The notes: generated by a model from the letters alone, not told the origin. Shown: positions 7,702-18,053, counted from the first letter of the stretch. The stretch is DNA of 64,000 bases from Granulicella aggregans (GCF_014203275.1 NZ_JACHIP010000006.1:186001-250000), one strand, 5' to 3'. A program made the numbers and translations.

Positions 7702-10700
7702 ATGTTCCTGTTCCAGCGTCTGCGCGCGGTGGCCCTTGCGATGTGCCTGCTGTCCCTGATGGTTGCGGTGGCTCACGCCGCAACCCCGATTCCGGCAGAT
7801 CATATCCGCATCCATTACTTCCGCCCGGATGGCGTCTACACAGGATGGAGCATCTACGCCTTCGGCGATACGACCGAAGACCAAGGCAACTTCAACGGTG
7901 GCCCGGTGCTGATCGCCGGGACCGACACCTTCGGGGTCTACTTCGATGTGGGCGTGACGGCGGGTGCGAAGAACGTCGGCATCATCGTCCACAACCTACA
8001 AAGTGGAGCGAAAGATCCCGGCCCGAACGAGTTCGCGAATCCGTCGGCACAAGGGAACGAATTTTGGCAGGTCTCGAATACGACGGGGCTGATGACTTCG
8101 CCGCCAAAGACCTCTTCCGCGAAGAACCCGAACATTCCCGCGAACGTCGCACGTATCCACTACTACCGCCCTGACAACAACTTCACGGGATGGTACGTCT
8201 ACGCTTTCAACGACACCACCGCCGATACCGGCAACTACAACGGCGGACCCATTCCGCAGACGGGGAGCGATGACTACGGCGCGTACTATGACGTTCCGCT
8301 CTCGGCCAATCCTCAGGACCTTGGCTTCATCGTCCACAACATCGTAAACGGCACCAAGGACACGCCCGACGATCTCCACCTGAACGTGGACATCTACAAC
8401 GAGGCATGGAAGATCTCGGGCGACGGCAATGTCTACCTGACGCAGCCTACTGCGGCACAGTTACTGAATGGCAGCTTTTTGAAGCTACAGGCGTTCTGGG
8501 TTGATCGCAGTGCGGTGCTGATCCAGAGCGCTTATCTACAGTCGGGTGGAAAGTATTTTCTGGCGAGCGACCCGGCCGCTAACTTGCAGTTGACCTCTAC
8601 CGGTGTGACCGGAGGGACTGATATTCCGTTGACTGTGGGCGGCAGTCTGACCGCCGATCAGATCTCGCGCTTCCCGCAGTTGGCTACCGGATATACCGTG
8701 TTGCAACTGCCCAAGACACTCAAGGCCAAAGACTATGCCGCGTTGGTGAAGGGACAACTCGCGATCTTTGTCAAGCGCACCGACGGGACGTTGACTTACG
8801 CGACAGGGGTGCAGGACGCTGGCGTGCTCGACGATCTCTACGCCTACTCGGGGAAGCTTGGCGTCATCGTTCGCGGCCACGGATTCGGTGGCTGGTTTGA
8901 TGATGACGAGGACGATAAGGACAATCGGAGCGCGGTGAAGGTGAAGGTGTGGGCCCCTACGGCGCAGTCGATGAGTCTGCAGCTGTTCAAGCTCGGGACC
9001 GACACGGCACCGGCAAAGACGGTTGTGATGCAGGAGGACAAGGGCTTGTGGTCGGCGTCGCTTGAGGAGAGCTGGATCGGGAAGTATTACCTGCTCGACG
9101 AGAAGGTTTACGCGCCCAGCGTGCGGAGCGTAGTGGAGAACGTCGTCACCGATCCTTACTCGATCGACCTGGCGTTGAATGCGACCAAGAGCCGGCTGAC
9201 CGACATCGACGCCGATGCGAACAAGCCTGAAGGCTGGGATGAAGACCGCTCGCCCTGGCTGGGGCGGACCAACGATCTCAGCATCTATGAACTACACGTT
9301 CGCGACTTCAGCGTGGGGGACGCGACCGTGCCGGTTGAACATCGCGGGACGTACCTCGCGTTCACCGACTTCCGCTCGAATGGCATGAAGCATCTTGAGC
9401 AGCTTTCGGCTGCGGGGTTGAAGGCAGTGCATCTGCTGCCAACTTTCCACTTCAACAGCATCAACGAAGACAAGACTACCTGGCAGACCACGCCTGACCT
9501 GAGCATCTATGCGCCGGACGGGCAACAGCAACAGGCCGCTGTTGCGGCTGTCCAAGCCAAAGATGCTTACAACTGGGGCTATGATCCGGATCACTATCTC
9601 GCACCCGAGGGCGGCTATGCCGTCAATCCCGACAAGCGGGTGAAGGAGTATCGCCAGATGGTGATGGGCCTGCATCGGGTGGGTCTACGTGTGATCCAGG
9701 ATGTCGTCTTCAACCACACCAGCGGATTTGGTGAGGCGACGAACTCCATCCTCGACGAGGTGGTTCCCGACTACTACAACCGACTGGATATGGACGGCAA
9801 TCTCGAAACGGGATCGTGCTGCGCCGACACCGCAACCGAGCACCTCATGATGGGCAAGCTGCAGCAGGATGCGATTTTGTGGAACGCGAAGAAGTACAAG
9901 ATCGATGGCTTTCGCTTCGACATTATGAGCTTCACCTTTGTGAAGAACCTGCAGCAGATCAAGCAGGCGTTGGCGAAGCTGACGCTTGAACGCGATGGCA
10001 TTGATGGGTCGAAGATCTATATCTACGGCGAGGGCTTTACGTTTGGTGAGACGGCGAACAACGCGCTGGGAGTTGCCGCGAACCAGATCAACCTCTACGG
10101 CAACGGTATTGGGACGTTCAACGACCGCATTCGCGATGGTGTGCGCGGAGGTGGGCCCTTCGATGACGAACGCGTACAGGGCTTTGCTACTGGCCTCTTC
10201 GACGATGCGAGTAGCTACACCTCGCAGCAGACTGCGCTGCTGGATCAGAAGAACACGCTGCTGCACCGGACGGACTGGATCAAGGTCGGGCTGACGGGCA
10301 ATCTGCGCGACTATAGTTTTACCGACTCGACTGGAGCTACCATCACCGGAGCACAGCTTGATTACCAGGGACAGCCAACGGGCTACACAGCGTCGCCGGT
10401 CGAGGCGGTCAACTACGTTTCCGTGCACGACAACCAGAACCTCTTCGACACGGTCCAGATCAAGGCTTCGGAGGCGGATACGGCAGTCACCCGGGCACGG
10501 CGACAGGTGCTGGCGATGAGCGTTGTTGCGCTGGGCCAGGGAGTTCCCTTCTTCGCTGCGGGAGACGATCTACTGCGCTCGAAGGACATGGACCAGAACA
10601 GCTACGACTCCGGCGATTGGTTCAACAAGATCGACTGGACGGGACAGGGGAATAACTGGGGCATTGGGTTGCCGATTGCGAGCCAGAACAGCAGCCAGTG

Positions 10701-11139
10701 GAACTTTCAACAGCCGTTGCTGGCGAACTCCGCATTGAAGCCGACGCCGGCGGAGATTCAATCGACGACGAGCGCGTTTCAGGCGTTCCTGAAGATCCGC
10801 GAGAGTTCGGGGCTCTTCCGTATGGGCACGTTCAACGAGGTGCAGGCCAACCTGCACTTCCTGAACAACGGAAGCTCGCAGACGCCGGACCTTGTCGTGA
10901 TGCAGCTGGATGCGAACGGGGGGCACTACGGTTTGTACAAGCACATACTCGTCGTCTTCAACGCAAGCACCACGCAGCAGAGCTTCACTGCGGCGGGACT
11001 CGAAGGAGTGGGATTCCGTCTCCATCCGGAGCAGCAACTCTCAACCGACAGCGTCGTGAAGACGTCGAAGTTCGATCGCAATACTGGCACCGTTGTCGTG
11101 CCGGGACTGACGACGGCGGTCTTCGTCAGCCTGCAATAG
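7702..11139 (+). CDS. pulA: Secreted pullulanase-type alpha-1,6-glucosidase (GH13) with two CBM41/PUD-like domains
   Basis: 1145 residues with a signal peptide (1-27, ending AHA). Two repeated starch-binding-like domains occupy ~32-130 and ~148-245; both share RIHY-RPD, TGW and NGGP motifs. A GH13 catalytic domain follows. It shows YNWGYDP (623-629), conserved region I DVVFNH (667-672), nucleophile D740 in GFRFD, acid/base E777 in YGEGF, and D910 in VHDN. Family role: hydrolysis of alpha-1,6 branches in pullulan, starch or glycogen; location periplasm or outside the cell. ATG 7702 has a CGGAGAA ribosome site. An unusual acidic run (WFDDDEDDKDN, ~398-408) separates the N-terminal part from the catalytic half. 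It is followed by a convergent TonB receptor and then a GH31 gene, suggesting joint use of alpha-glucans. Confidence 0.92.
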   Translation: MFLFQRLRAVALAMCLLSLMVAVAHAATPIPADHIRIHYFRPDGVYTGWSIYAFGDTTEDQGNFNGGPVLIAGTDTFGVYFDVGVTAGAKNVGIIVHNLQSGAKDPGPNEFANPSAQGNEFWQVSNTTGLMTSPPKTSSAKNPNIPANVARIHYYRPDNNFTGWYVYAFNDTTADTGNYNGGPIPQTGSDDYGAYYDVPLSANPQDLGFIVHNIVNGTKDTPDDLHLNVDIYNEAWKISGDGNVYLTQPTAAQLLNGSFLKLQAFWVDRSAVLIQSAYLQSGGKYFLASDPAANLQLTSTGVTGGTDIPLTVGGSLTADQISRFPQLATGYTVLQLPKTLKAKDYAALVKGQLAIFVKRTDGTLTYATGVQDAGVLDDLYAYSGKLGVIVRGHGFGGWFDDDEDDKDNRSAVKVKVWAPTAQSMSLQLFKLGTDTAPAKTVVMQEDKGLWSASLEESWIGKYYLLDEKVYAPSVRSVVENVVTDPYSIDLALNATKSRLTDIDADANKPEGWDEDRSPWLGRTNDLSIYELHVRDFSVGDATVPVEHRGTYLAFTDFRSNGMKHLEQLSAAGLKAVHLLPTFHFNSINEDKTTWQTTPDLSIYAPDGQQQQAAVAAVQAKDAYNWGYDPDHYLAPEGGYAVNPDKRVKEYRQMVMGLHRVGLRVIQDVVFNHTSGFGEATNSILDEVVPDYYNRLDMDGNLETGSCCADTATEHLMMGKLQQDAILWNAKKYKIDGFRFDIMSFTFVKNLQQIKQALAKLTLERDGIDGSKIYIYGEGFTFGETANNALGVAANQINLYGNGIGTFNDRIRDGVRGGGPFDDERVQGFATGLFDDASSYTSQQTALLDQKNTLLHRTDWIKVGLTGNLRDYSFTDSTGATITGAQLDYQGQPTGYTASPVEAVNYVSVHDNQNLFDTVQIKASEADTAVTRARRQVLAMSVVALGQGVPFFAAGDDLLRSKDMDQNSYDSGDWFNKIDWTGQGNNWGIGLPIASQNSSQWNFQQPLLANSALKPTPAEIQSTTSAFQAFLKIRESSGLFRMGTFNEVQANLHFLNNGSSQTPDLVVMQLDANGGHYGLYKHILVVFNASTTQQSFTAAGLEGVGFRLHPEQQLSTDSVVKTSKFDRNTGTVVVPGLTTAVFVSLQ

Positions 11140-11168
11140 ATCGCTTCAAATCCGATTGGACTGGGTGC

Positions 11169-13430
11169 CTAGTTGCGGCCCCAGTTCAATCGGACTCCGC
11201 CTTGCGCGAGGAACGGTGTGCCCAAAGTGAGGTTAGGGGTTCGCGCGGTTTCGATGCTGCGGTTCAGCAGATTCTGGAAGGACAGATAAGCGCTGATGTG
11301 GGAATGCACGCGGTACTCGGCGTAGGCGTCGAGTACGAAGAAGGTGTGCAACTCAAAGGTGTTTGCGCTGTCGTCGAAGGCGCGGCCGCTCTGGCGTGCC
11401 GCAAGGGTGAAGCTTCCGGGGCCGTGATGGTAGCGAAGCTGTCCGGTGGCGGTGTGGCGCGGGACCTGGGGAATCCACAAGCCTACCAGCGTCTGCTGCG
11501 GTTGAAAGGCGGTGACTACCGCGTGAGCATATTGGTAGCCGAAGTCCAGAGACAGGCCGTGCCCTGGTTGAAGCTGAGCGCCAAGCGCTGCGCCCTGACT
11601 CTGGATCTGGCCGAGGTTTTCTCTTAGGAGCGTGGTCGATGTTGCTGTGCCGCTCTGGAAGACGGTCGATACGGGGCGGTTAATCTCCGTCCAGAAGTAT
11701 GTGGCCTGCAACGCTGCGAGGCTTCGAGGCGATGTCCAATGAGCGCCGCCTTCGATGCCTGTCGCACGCTCTGAGAGAAGCGCGGAGTTCGCGAGCGTCG
11801 TCTGCTGGCCAACTTGGCCGGTGCGGTAGAGTTCGTTCATCGTCGGCGTGCGGAAGGCGCGGAAGACAGACGCATGAAGCTCAAAGCGGGCCGGAAGCTG
11901 CTTCGAGATTCCCAGCCTCGGACTGAGCACGGCTTCATGACGGTCCGGCGTCCGGGTGAGCGTCTGAGGTTTTGTTCCGCTCCGCACGATGGCGTTGGTG
12001 TCGAGGTTTGCGGCCTCATCGCCGCGCAGGGAGAGCGCGCCCGACCAGCCGTGGTGCTCTGCTACGATCTCGCCGAATCCGCCGTAGAAACGTTGCCTCG
12101 CCGATGTGTCCTGAATGCCGGTGGGAGCCCCGGCGGAGTAGGGCGTCTCGAAGTCAGTCGCGCGAAGGTCGCGTAGATCGCCGCCGGCGATCAGCGCGAC
12201 GTGCTCGAAGTGGTAGGCCGCATCGGTCGAGACTCCGAACTCCTGTGTTCGAACGCGCTGCAGGCGGGTGATGTTCTCCGTTGAACGCGCGGCGTTGATG
12301 GACGAGAAGCTCTGGCGATAGCCTTCGTTGCTGCCGTAACCTCTCACTCTGCCGTCGACGTGCGAACCGGCTTTCCAATCGTCGCCTGCGATGTAGCGCC
12401 ACAGGCGTGTGCCGTTGGTCTGGATGGGTGTGCCGTTGCCGTGATCCTCGTTGAGCAGGTTGCCGGTCAGCCAGGCGCGGCCTTCCCTGGGCAAAGTACG
12501 TGCCAGTTCAACTCGACCATTCTGATAGTGGCCATTGGATGGAACGTCGACTTTGCCGCGAATCGCGGGAGCGACGATGGTGTATCCGGCGGTGCGAAAA
12601 CTTTGCCCAGCGACCAGAGCGCTTGTACTTTCGTGGCGGAGATCGGCCCGTCCGCTGTAGTTCGACGTGTCTTCGGAGGCTCCGGCGATATCTGCGGAAG
12701 CGAGGACGGTGCCGGGGCGCGATGGGACGATATCGATGACGCCTCCGAGGGCGCTCGAGCCGTAGAGGTCGGATCCCCCGCCGCTAGCAAGCGTGATTGC
12801 GTCGATGGTCTCAGGGGGCTGTTCGTTCCAGTGAATCCATCCGCCAAAGCCGTCGTTGAGGGGGACAAGGTCTGATAGGACGAGCGTGCGACTGGCTGCG
12901 GTCGAACCAAGACCGCGCAGAGAGATGCCTTCGCTGGTGGGGTTCGCAACCCAGCTACTGGAGCGCCGGAAGAGTTCGAAGCCGGCGTGCTGGCGCAGGC
13001 GCTCGTCCAGCGTAAGCGCGGGATATTCATACAGCTTCGTGGAAGACAACGTCTCTACTGTCGCAGCGACGATGCCCATCTCGACGGAGGAACGCGTGGC
13101 CGTGACTGTGGCGCTCTGGTCGATCGTTGCGGGAATGAGGACAAGGTGAAGATCAGTACCGGTCGGTGACGGGACGCTTGCGTGTAGGCCACCGAAGACC
13201 GCCGTGAGTGGTGCATTCGTGGAGGAGACCGTGATAGCAAATCTTCCCTCGGCGTCGGTCTTCGATTGCTCAACACCGCCAAGCAGGATTTTGGCCCCGG
13301 CTACCGGAGCTCCTGTGGCATCGACCACCTGTCCGTGAATCTCACGGGGCGATTGCGCGCTGCTCCCAGGTGCTGCAAAAAGAGAAAGCAGCGACGCGGC
13401 CACGACAGACAGTAACCAGCGACACGTCAT
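11169..13430 (-). CDS. TonB-dependent outer-membrane receptor with carboxypeptidase-regulatory-like N-terminal domain
   Basis: 753 residues from the ATG at 13430, chosen because AAGGAG lies just upstream of it and it begins a signal peptide (MTCRWLLSVVAASLLSLFAA...). Residues ~28-105 form a CarboxypepD_reg-like domain (HGQVVDATGAPVAGAKI). A plug domain with GISLRGLGS and GGGSDLYGSSALGGVIDIV follows, then a 22-strand-type barrel rich in aromatic, alternating strands ending in RLNWGRN. Family role: TonB/ExbBD-energised uptake of large substrates across the outer membrane. Its position between a pullulanase and a GH31 glucosidase suggests a malto-oligosaccharide substrate, but siderophore or cobalamin uptake cannot be excluded from sequence. 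Divergent from the GH31 gene with a 191-bp gap. Confidence 0.88.
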   Translation of the reverse strand: MTCRWLLSVVAASLLSLFAAPGSSAQSPREIHGQVVDATGAPVAGAKILLGGVEQSKTDAEGRFAITVSSTNAPLTAVFGGLHASVPSPTGTDLHLVLIPATIDQSATVTATRSSVEMGIVAATVETLSSTKLYEYPALTLDERLRQHAGFELFRRSSSWVANPTSEGISLRGLGSTAASRTLVLSDLVPLNDGFGGWIHWNEQPPETIDAITLASGGGSDLYGSSALGGVIDIVPSRPGTVLASADIAGASEDTSNYSGRADLRHESTSALVAGQSFRTAGYTIVAPAIRGKVDVPSNGHYQNGRVELARTLPREGRAWLTGNLLNEDHGNGTPIQTNGTRLWRYIAGDDWKAGSHVDGRVRGYGSNEGYRQSFSSINAARSTENITRLQRVRTQEFGVSTDAAYHFEHVALIAGGDLRDLRATDFETPYSAGAPTGIQDTSARQRFYGGFGEIVAEHHGWSGALSLRGDEAANLDTNAIVRSGTKPQTLTRTPDRHEAVLSPRLGISKQLPARFELHASVFRAFRTPTMNELYRTGQVGQQTTLANSALLSERATGIEGGAHWTSPRSLAALQATYFWTEINRPVSTVFQSGTATSTTLLRENLGQIQSQGAALGAQLQPGHGLSLDFGYQYAHAVVTAFQPQQTLVGLWIPQVPRHTATGQLRYHHGPGSFTLAARQSGRAFDDSANTFELHTFFVLDAYAEYRVHSHISAYLSFQNLLNRSIETARTPNLTLGTPFLAQGGVRLNWGRN

Positions 13431-13621
13431 CTTCAGCCTTCTCCTTATATGTTGCAAAATGTTCGTGAGATCCGCGGCGAGCCGGATATGTATCAGTGTA
13501 TCCGCGCAACTTGTATAGACTGCGAATCGGATGTCACTCTTCTGTCACCAATGATTGCGTGGCAACCGGTCGTTGAACAAGAAGCTTGCTAAGAGTTCAT
13601 CGTTTGGGGTCTGATGTTCGG

Positions 13622-16129
13622 ATGAAGAGCGCGTTCGCCATCCTTGCTGTAGTCCTTCTTCCTTTTGTGTCCGGAGTGCCTCGTTACGCTGCTGCCAGCA
13701 ACATCGCGGAGTCCGTTGGAATCTCGGTGCTGCCCGATGGCGTGATGGTCTCGCATGGCGGAAATACCCTCAGGGTGACTGCACTGCGCGACGACGTGCT
13801 ACGCGTGACAGCCAGCCATGCGCGGGGCCAGTTCCCGGAGAAGGCCTCCTGGGCGGTGGTTCCTGCGGCGCTCTCAGAGTCGGTGAAGGTGGTGGCCGGG
13901 CCGAACAGTCCCAATGGCGCTGTTGGCTTCCGCACGAACTCGCTACAGGTGAGCATCTCGGTGGATATGCGGATCACGATCCGCGACCTTGCCGGCAATA
14001 TCCTGCAGGAGGACGCGGCTCCGATTGAATGGCACAAGCATGGGTTCACGGTTGCGAAGCAGAAGCATCAGGACGACCACTTCTTCGGGCTTGGCGATAA
14101 GCCCGGCCCGCTCGACCGTGCGGGTGAAGCCTTTACGATGTGGAACACGGATATGTTCGGATGGCAGGAGTCGACCGATCCGATCTACAAGACCATTCCG
14201 TTCTTCATCAACTTTCGTGCCGGGCATGCGACCGGGCTGCTGCTCGACAATACCTTCCGGACAAACTTCGACTTTGGCCGCAGCGATCCGAACGAGTACA
14301 CCTTCGGCGCTGTCGACGGGCCACTCACTTACTACTTCTGGAGCGGCCCTGAGCCGAAGAAGGTCGTCGAAACATACGCGTGGTTGACGGGAACAACACC
14401 GCTGCCGCCGATGTGGTCGCTGGGCTTTCAGCAGTCGCGTTATAGCTACGAGACGGAGACTCGCTTGATGACGATAGCCAACCGGCTGCGCGCGGACAAG
14501 ATTCCCAGCGACGCTCTGTATCTCGACATCGACTTCCAGGAGAAGAACCGGCCGTTCACCGTCGATACCAAGGCGTTTCCGCGCTTCAAGGATATGGTGT
14601 CAGATCTTGCGAAGGACCACTTCCATCTGATCGTCATCACCGACCTGCATATCGCGAAGCTGCCGGATGCTGGGTACGCTCCGTATGACAGCGGGATCGC
14701 GGGCGACCACTTCGTAAAGAATCCCGACGGAAGTGTCTTCTCCGGAGTTGTGTGGCCGGGGCCAGCGGTCTTTCCGGACTTCACGCAGAAGGTATCGCGT
14801 GATTGGTGGGGCACCCTGTACAAGGGGTTCACCGATGAGGGTGTTGCCGGTTTTTGGAACGATATGAATGAGCCCGCGGTCTTTGAGGTTCCGACTAAGA
14901 CGATGCCGGACAACGTGCAGCATCGCATCGATGAACCTGGCTTTGCGAGACGTACAGCGACGCATCTTGAGATCCACAATGTCTTCGGCATGGAGAACTC
15001 GCGCGGCACCTACGAGGGGCTGCTGAAGCTGCAGCCGGACGTGAGGCCGTTCGTGTTGACCCGCGCTTCGTATGCTGGCGGCCAAAGATATGCGGCGACG
15101 TGGACCGGAGATAACAGTGCGACGTGGAACCATCTAAGACAGACGGTGCCCCAGATCGAGAACCTCGGCCTCAGCGGCTTCGCCATGACGGGCGCGGACG
15201 TGGGCGGATTTGCGGGTTCGCCTCCGCCTGACCTGCTGACGAAGTGGATCGAGATTGGCGCGTTCCAACCTATCGATCGCGACCACTCTGCGAAGGGCAC
15301 GCGCGACCACGAGGTATGGGTCGATGGGCCGGAGCATGAGGCAATTCGCAAACACTTCATCGAAGAGCGCTATCGCCTGATGCCCTACCTCTACACCTCG
15401 GCTGAAGAGACCTCGCGTACGGGGCTTCCGATCATGCGCCCGCTCTTCCTCGAATTTCCTGACGCGACGACCGATGGACATCCACTCGATAACGACGCTA
15501 CGGGCGAGTTTCTATTCGGCGATCGCATCCTCGTCGCGGCTTCGCCTTCACCTGAGGAGGTCGCGCCTTACGAGGTTCAACTACCACCTGGCCAATGGTA
15601 TGACTACTGGACGGGCGAGCGGCTTGCGATGCTGACCGCAGTGGGCGCGCGCGATCTTGAGCAGCGTGACGCCCTTCCACCGAACAAGCCTATCTATATA
15701 ACGCCGAAGCTCGCGGAGCTGCCGGTGTATGTACGGGGCGGATCGATCATCCCGGTCGCGCCGTTGACGCAGAGCACGATGGAGAAGCCCGATGGGCCGC
15801 TGACGTTGCGCGTGTATCCGGGCGCGAAGTGCGAGGGGTCGGTCTACCAGGATGATGGGACGAGCTTTGCCTATCGCGAGGGCAAGTTCTTTCGCCAACA
15901 CTTCTCCTGCACGGAGGCGAAGAATGGCGCTGTGACGGTAAAGCTCGAGGCACCGACAGGCAGCTTCACGCCGTGGTGGAACTCACTGCGTATTGAGGTC
16001 TACGGTCTGGCCGGAAAGCAGCATATCGCCGTGGCGAACGGCAAGAGCGTAAAGGTTGAAGCGACGACGGCGGCGTCAATCCTTATCGTGCCCGCGGCTT
16101 CTACAGCGACAGAGGTGACCTTCCGATAG
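13622..16129 (+). CDS. Exported GH31 alpha-glucosidase
   Basis: 835 residues from the ATG at 13622, which opens a signal peptide (MKSAFAILAVVLLPFVSG...); a start 36 bp earlier is possible. It has the GH31 N-terminal beta-sandwich and galactose-mutarotase-like region with FFGLGDKPGPLDR, then a TIM barrel. The nucleophile is D414 in GFWNDMNEP and the acid/base D497 in WTGDN. C-terminal DUF5110-like and beta domains (YVRGGSIIPV, YQDDGTSF) are present. Family reaction: release of alpha-linked glucose from non-reducing ends, or alpha-xylosidase in some subgroups. Together with the pullulanase it would finish maltodextrin breakdown after debranching, probably in the periplasm. Confidence 0.9.
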   Translation: MKSAFAILAVVLLPFVSGVPRYAAASNIAESVGISVLPDGVMVSHGGNTLRVTALRDDVLRVTASHARGQFPEKASWAVVPAALSESVKVVAGPNSPNGAVGFRTNSLQVSISVDMRITIRDLAGNILQEDAAPIEWHKHGFTVAKQKHQDDHFFGLGDKPGPLDRAGEAFTMWNTDMFGWQESTDPIYKTIPFFINFRAGHATGLLLDNTFRTNFDFGRSDPNEYTFGAVDGPLTYYFWSGPEPKKVVETYAWLTGTTPLPPMWSLGFQQSRYSYETETRLMTIANRLRADKIPSDALYLDIDFQEKNRPFTVDTKAFPRFKDMVSDLAKDHFHLIVITDLHIAKLPDAGYAPYDSGIAGDHFVKNPDGSVFSGVVWPGPAVFPDFTQKVSRDWWGTLYKGFTDEGVAGFWNDMNEPAVFEVPTKTMPDNVQHRIDEPGFARRTATHLEIHNVFGMENSRGTYEGLLKLQPDVRPFVLTRASYAGGQRYAATWTGDNSATWNHLRQTVPQIENLGLSGFAMTGADVGGFAGSPPPDLLTKWIEIGAFQPIDRDHSAKGTRDHEVWVDGPEHEAIRKHFIEERYRLMPYLYTSAEETSRTGLPIMRPLFLEFPDATTDGHPLDNDATGEFLFGDRILVAASPSPEEVAPYEVQLPPGQWYDYWTGERLAMLTAVGARDLEQRDALPPNKPIYITPKLAELPVYVRGGSIIPVAPLTQSTMEKPDGPLTLRVYPGAKCEGSVYQDDGTSFAYREGKFFRQHFSCTEAKNGAVTVKLEAPTGSFTPWWNSLRIEVYGLAGKQHIAVANGKSVKVEATTAASILIVPAASTATEVTFR

Positions 16130-16363
16130 CGGTAGATGAACTTTCAAACATTGTCCTGTTCGTGCAACCGTCAATGAGCCTTGCGATAAATCTGTTTCAT
16201 CACAAAGGCGTGTGCGGCAGCCTGTCATTGCTCATCCGTGCCCCGACAAGGAGGCCTGTCGGTTGACTCGTCCGTTCAGATTCAAGGCGCGTTGCAGGGT
16301 CGTCGATCATTCGCACAAAACCTCGGCGGAGAATATCCGGTCACTATAGCGCCAACTTCGCCT

Positions 16364-17083
16364 CTAGCGGGAGCCGGCCTTCAAGACAATCCGCAGCAAG
16401 TGTGCCGCCTCAGCCCCGCTTCCCTTGACGCTTGTCACTTCACCCTCCGGCACCCAGCGCACCGCCCCGGCATACACCGGCACGTTCTTGTGTGTCCTCC
16501 CCGAACTCATCTCGAACGTCGTAAACGCAACGAGCAGCGACGGCCCACCAACCGGCTTGACCGCACAAGCCTCCGCCTCCACACAAACAATCCGCTCAAC
16601 CTGAACCTGCGGATCACTGAACTCCACTACATCTGAATCCGCACTCAGACTCTGCGGAGCCTTGCCCCGAAATGGCTCCTTCACCTGCAACGACACCCGC
16701 TTCAACTCCACCCGTAGAAAGTCCGAACTCAACTCTCCAAGGTTCTCGATGCTATGCCGTTCCGCAATCCCCGGAGCAACGCGATACGCTCCCTTTACCG
16801 TGGGTGGTCGAGTAACGGGAGCTTCCTTCGACCCTTCTTCCTCATGATTGATCCGCACCGGCCCCGAATCGCTCAGGTATACAAACACCGTCGAGAAGCT
16901 GGTATGGTCGTGCACCGGGATCTTCTCGTGTGGCCCATAGTGCGCGCGAACTACCACGACATCACTGTTCTCCAACACCACGCGGTAGTTCTTACCCGGC
17001 AGCGTCAGAGGATCCTGCGCCTGCAAACCAACAGGCACAGCCATCGCTGCCAAAGCAACCACGCCAAAGTAAAATCGACGCAT
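16364..17083 (-). CDS. Secreted cupin-fold protein of unknown function
   Basis: 239 residues from the ATG at 17083, which begins a signal peptide (MRRFYFGVVALAAMAVPVGLQAQ). Two cupin-like halves are visible: KIPVHDHTSFSTVFVYLSD (His-X-His metal-type motif) and a second half near GRTHKNVPVYAGAVRWV. It starts 7 bp after manA ends on the same strand, so the two are probably cotranscribed. ManA is itself a cupin enzyme, but this protein is exported and lacks the isomerase signature. Substrate unknown. Confidence 0.75.
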   Translation of the reverse strand: MRRFYFGVVALAAMAVPVGLQAQDPLTLPGKNYRVVLENSDVVVVRAHYGPHEKIPVHDHTSFSTVFVYLSDSGPVRINHEEEGSKEAPVTRPPTVKGAYRVAPGIAERHSIENLGELSSDFLRVELKRVSLQVKEPFRGKAPQSLSADSDVVEFSDPQVQVERIVCVEAEACAVKPVGGPSLLVAFTTFEMSSGRTHKNVPVYAGAVRWVPEGEVTSVKGSGAEAAHLLRIVLKAGSR

Positions 17084-17090
17084 CCTCAAC

Positions 17091-18053
17091 CTACGCCACC
17101 TTTGGCTCAAAGCACCGAAAGAAAGTAAGCGCATCTCCCGCCACAACCTCAACGCCCGAGGCAGTAGCCGGCACCACCACCGCCTCGCCAACTCCAAGCG
17201 CCACGCCGCCTTCTCCGGAGTTCACCGTTCCCGAGCCCTTCAAACAGACGAGGCACTCTGAGACGCCGCTTACATCCGCAAGCGAGATTGTCGTCCCGGC
17301 CGCGACCTCAAACCGGTCCACCACAAAGTACTTCTGCGAGATCACCCGGGTAAACCCGTCCATTTCCACCGGCTCGACTTTGCCCGCAGCGGTATGCAGC
17401 TTCGTCACCGCCAGACCCTTCTCCAGATGCAACTCGCGAGGCCTTCCGTAGTCGTAAAGCCGGTACGTCGTATCGCACGTCTGTTGCGTCTCGAGCAGCA
17501 CCACCCCGGGCCCTATGGCATGAACGGTCCCGGCGTCGACGAAGATCATCTCGCCCACCGTCACCGGTACCCACTCCATCAGCGACTCCATCGTGCCGTC
17601 CTCGACCGCGGCAGCCATCCCGGCGATCGTCGTGCCAGGCTTGAGTCCGAGAGCGATCGTCGCTCCAGGCTCCGCCTCCAGCACGTACCAGCACTCCGTC
17701 TTGCCCCGATGGAGTCCAATTGCCTGTGCCTCCGCGTCGTCTGGATGCACCTGCACCGATAGCTTCGCATCCGGAAAGAGCATCTTCACCAGCAGCGGAA
17801 ACTCCGCCATCGCCCCCGGCGTCAGCAGCTCGCCCGCGTACTCTTCGGCGACATCGCCCAGCGTCCGCCCCGCCAACGGTCCGGTCTCCACCAGGCACTG
17901 CGGTCCGGTTAGCCAGGCCTCGCCCACCAGCTCCGTCGTCCCTGTCTCTTCATACCAGGGCTTCAAATTAGGCTTGCCCCAGGGCCGCGGGCTGAAGAAG
18001 GGCTTTAGACGAAAAGGGGAGGATGTTGACGATACCATTGCGCTCTCACTCAT
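17091..18053 (-). CDS. manA: Mannose-6-phosphate isomerase, class I type
   Basis: 320 residues, the short form seen in many bacteria. Zinc-site motifs are present: QVHPDD (Gln and His ligands), the Glu in GKTECWYVLEA, and the His in DAGTVHAIG. The N-terminus has the family pattern PWG...LKPWY. Reaction: interconversion of mannose-6-phosphate and fructose-6-phosphate, cytosolic, linking mannose use or GDP-mannose supply to glycolysis. The start at 18053 is the first ATG; a second ATG five codons later is also possible. The downstream cupin gene follows after 7 bp. Confidence 0.9.
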   Translation of the reverse strand: MSESAMVSSTSSPFRLKPFFSPRPWGKPNLKPWYEETGTTELVGEAWLTGPQCLVETGPLAGRTLGDVAEEYAGELLTPGAMAEFPLLVKMLFPDAKLSVQVHPDDAEAQAIGLHRGKTECWYVLEAEPGATIALGLKPGTTIAGMAAAVEDGTMESLMEWVPVTVGEMIFVDAGTVHAIGPGVVLLETQQTCDTTYRLYDYGRPRELHLEKGLAVTKLHTAAGKVEPVEMDGFTRVISQKYFVVDRFEVAAGTTISLADVSGVSECLVCLKGSGTVNSGEGGVALGVGEAVVVPATASGVEVVAGDALTFFRCFEPKVA

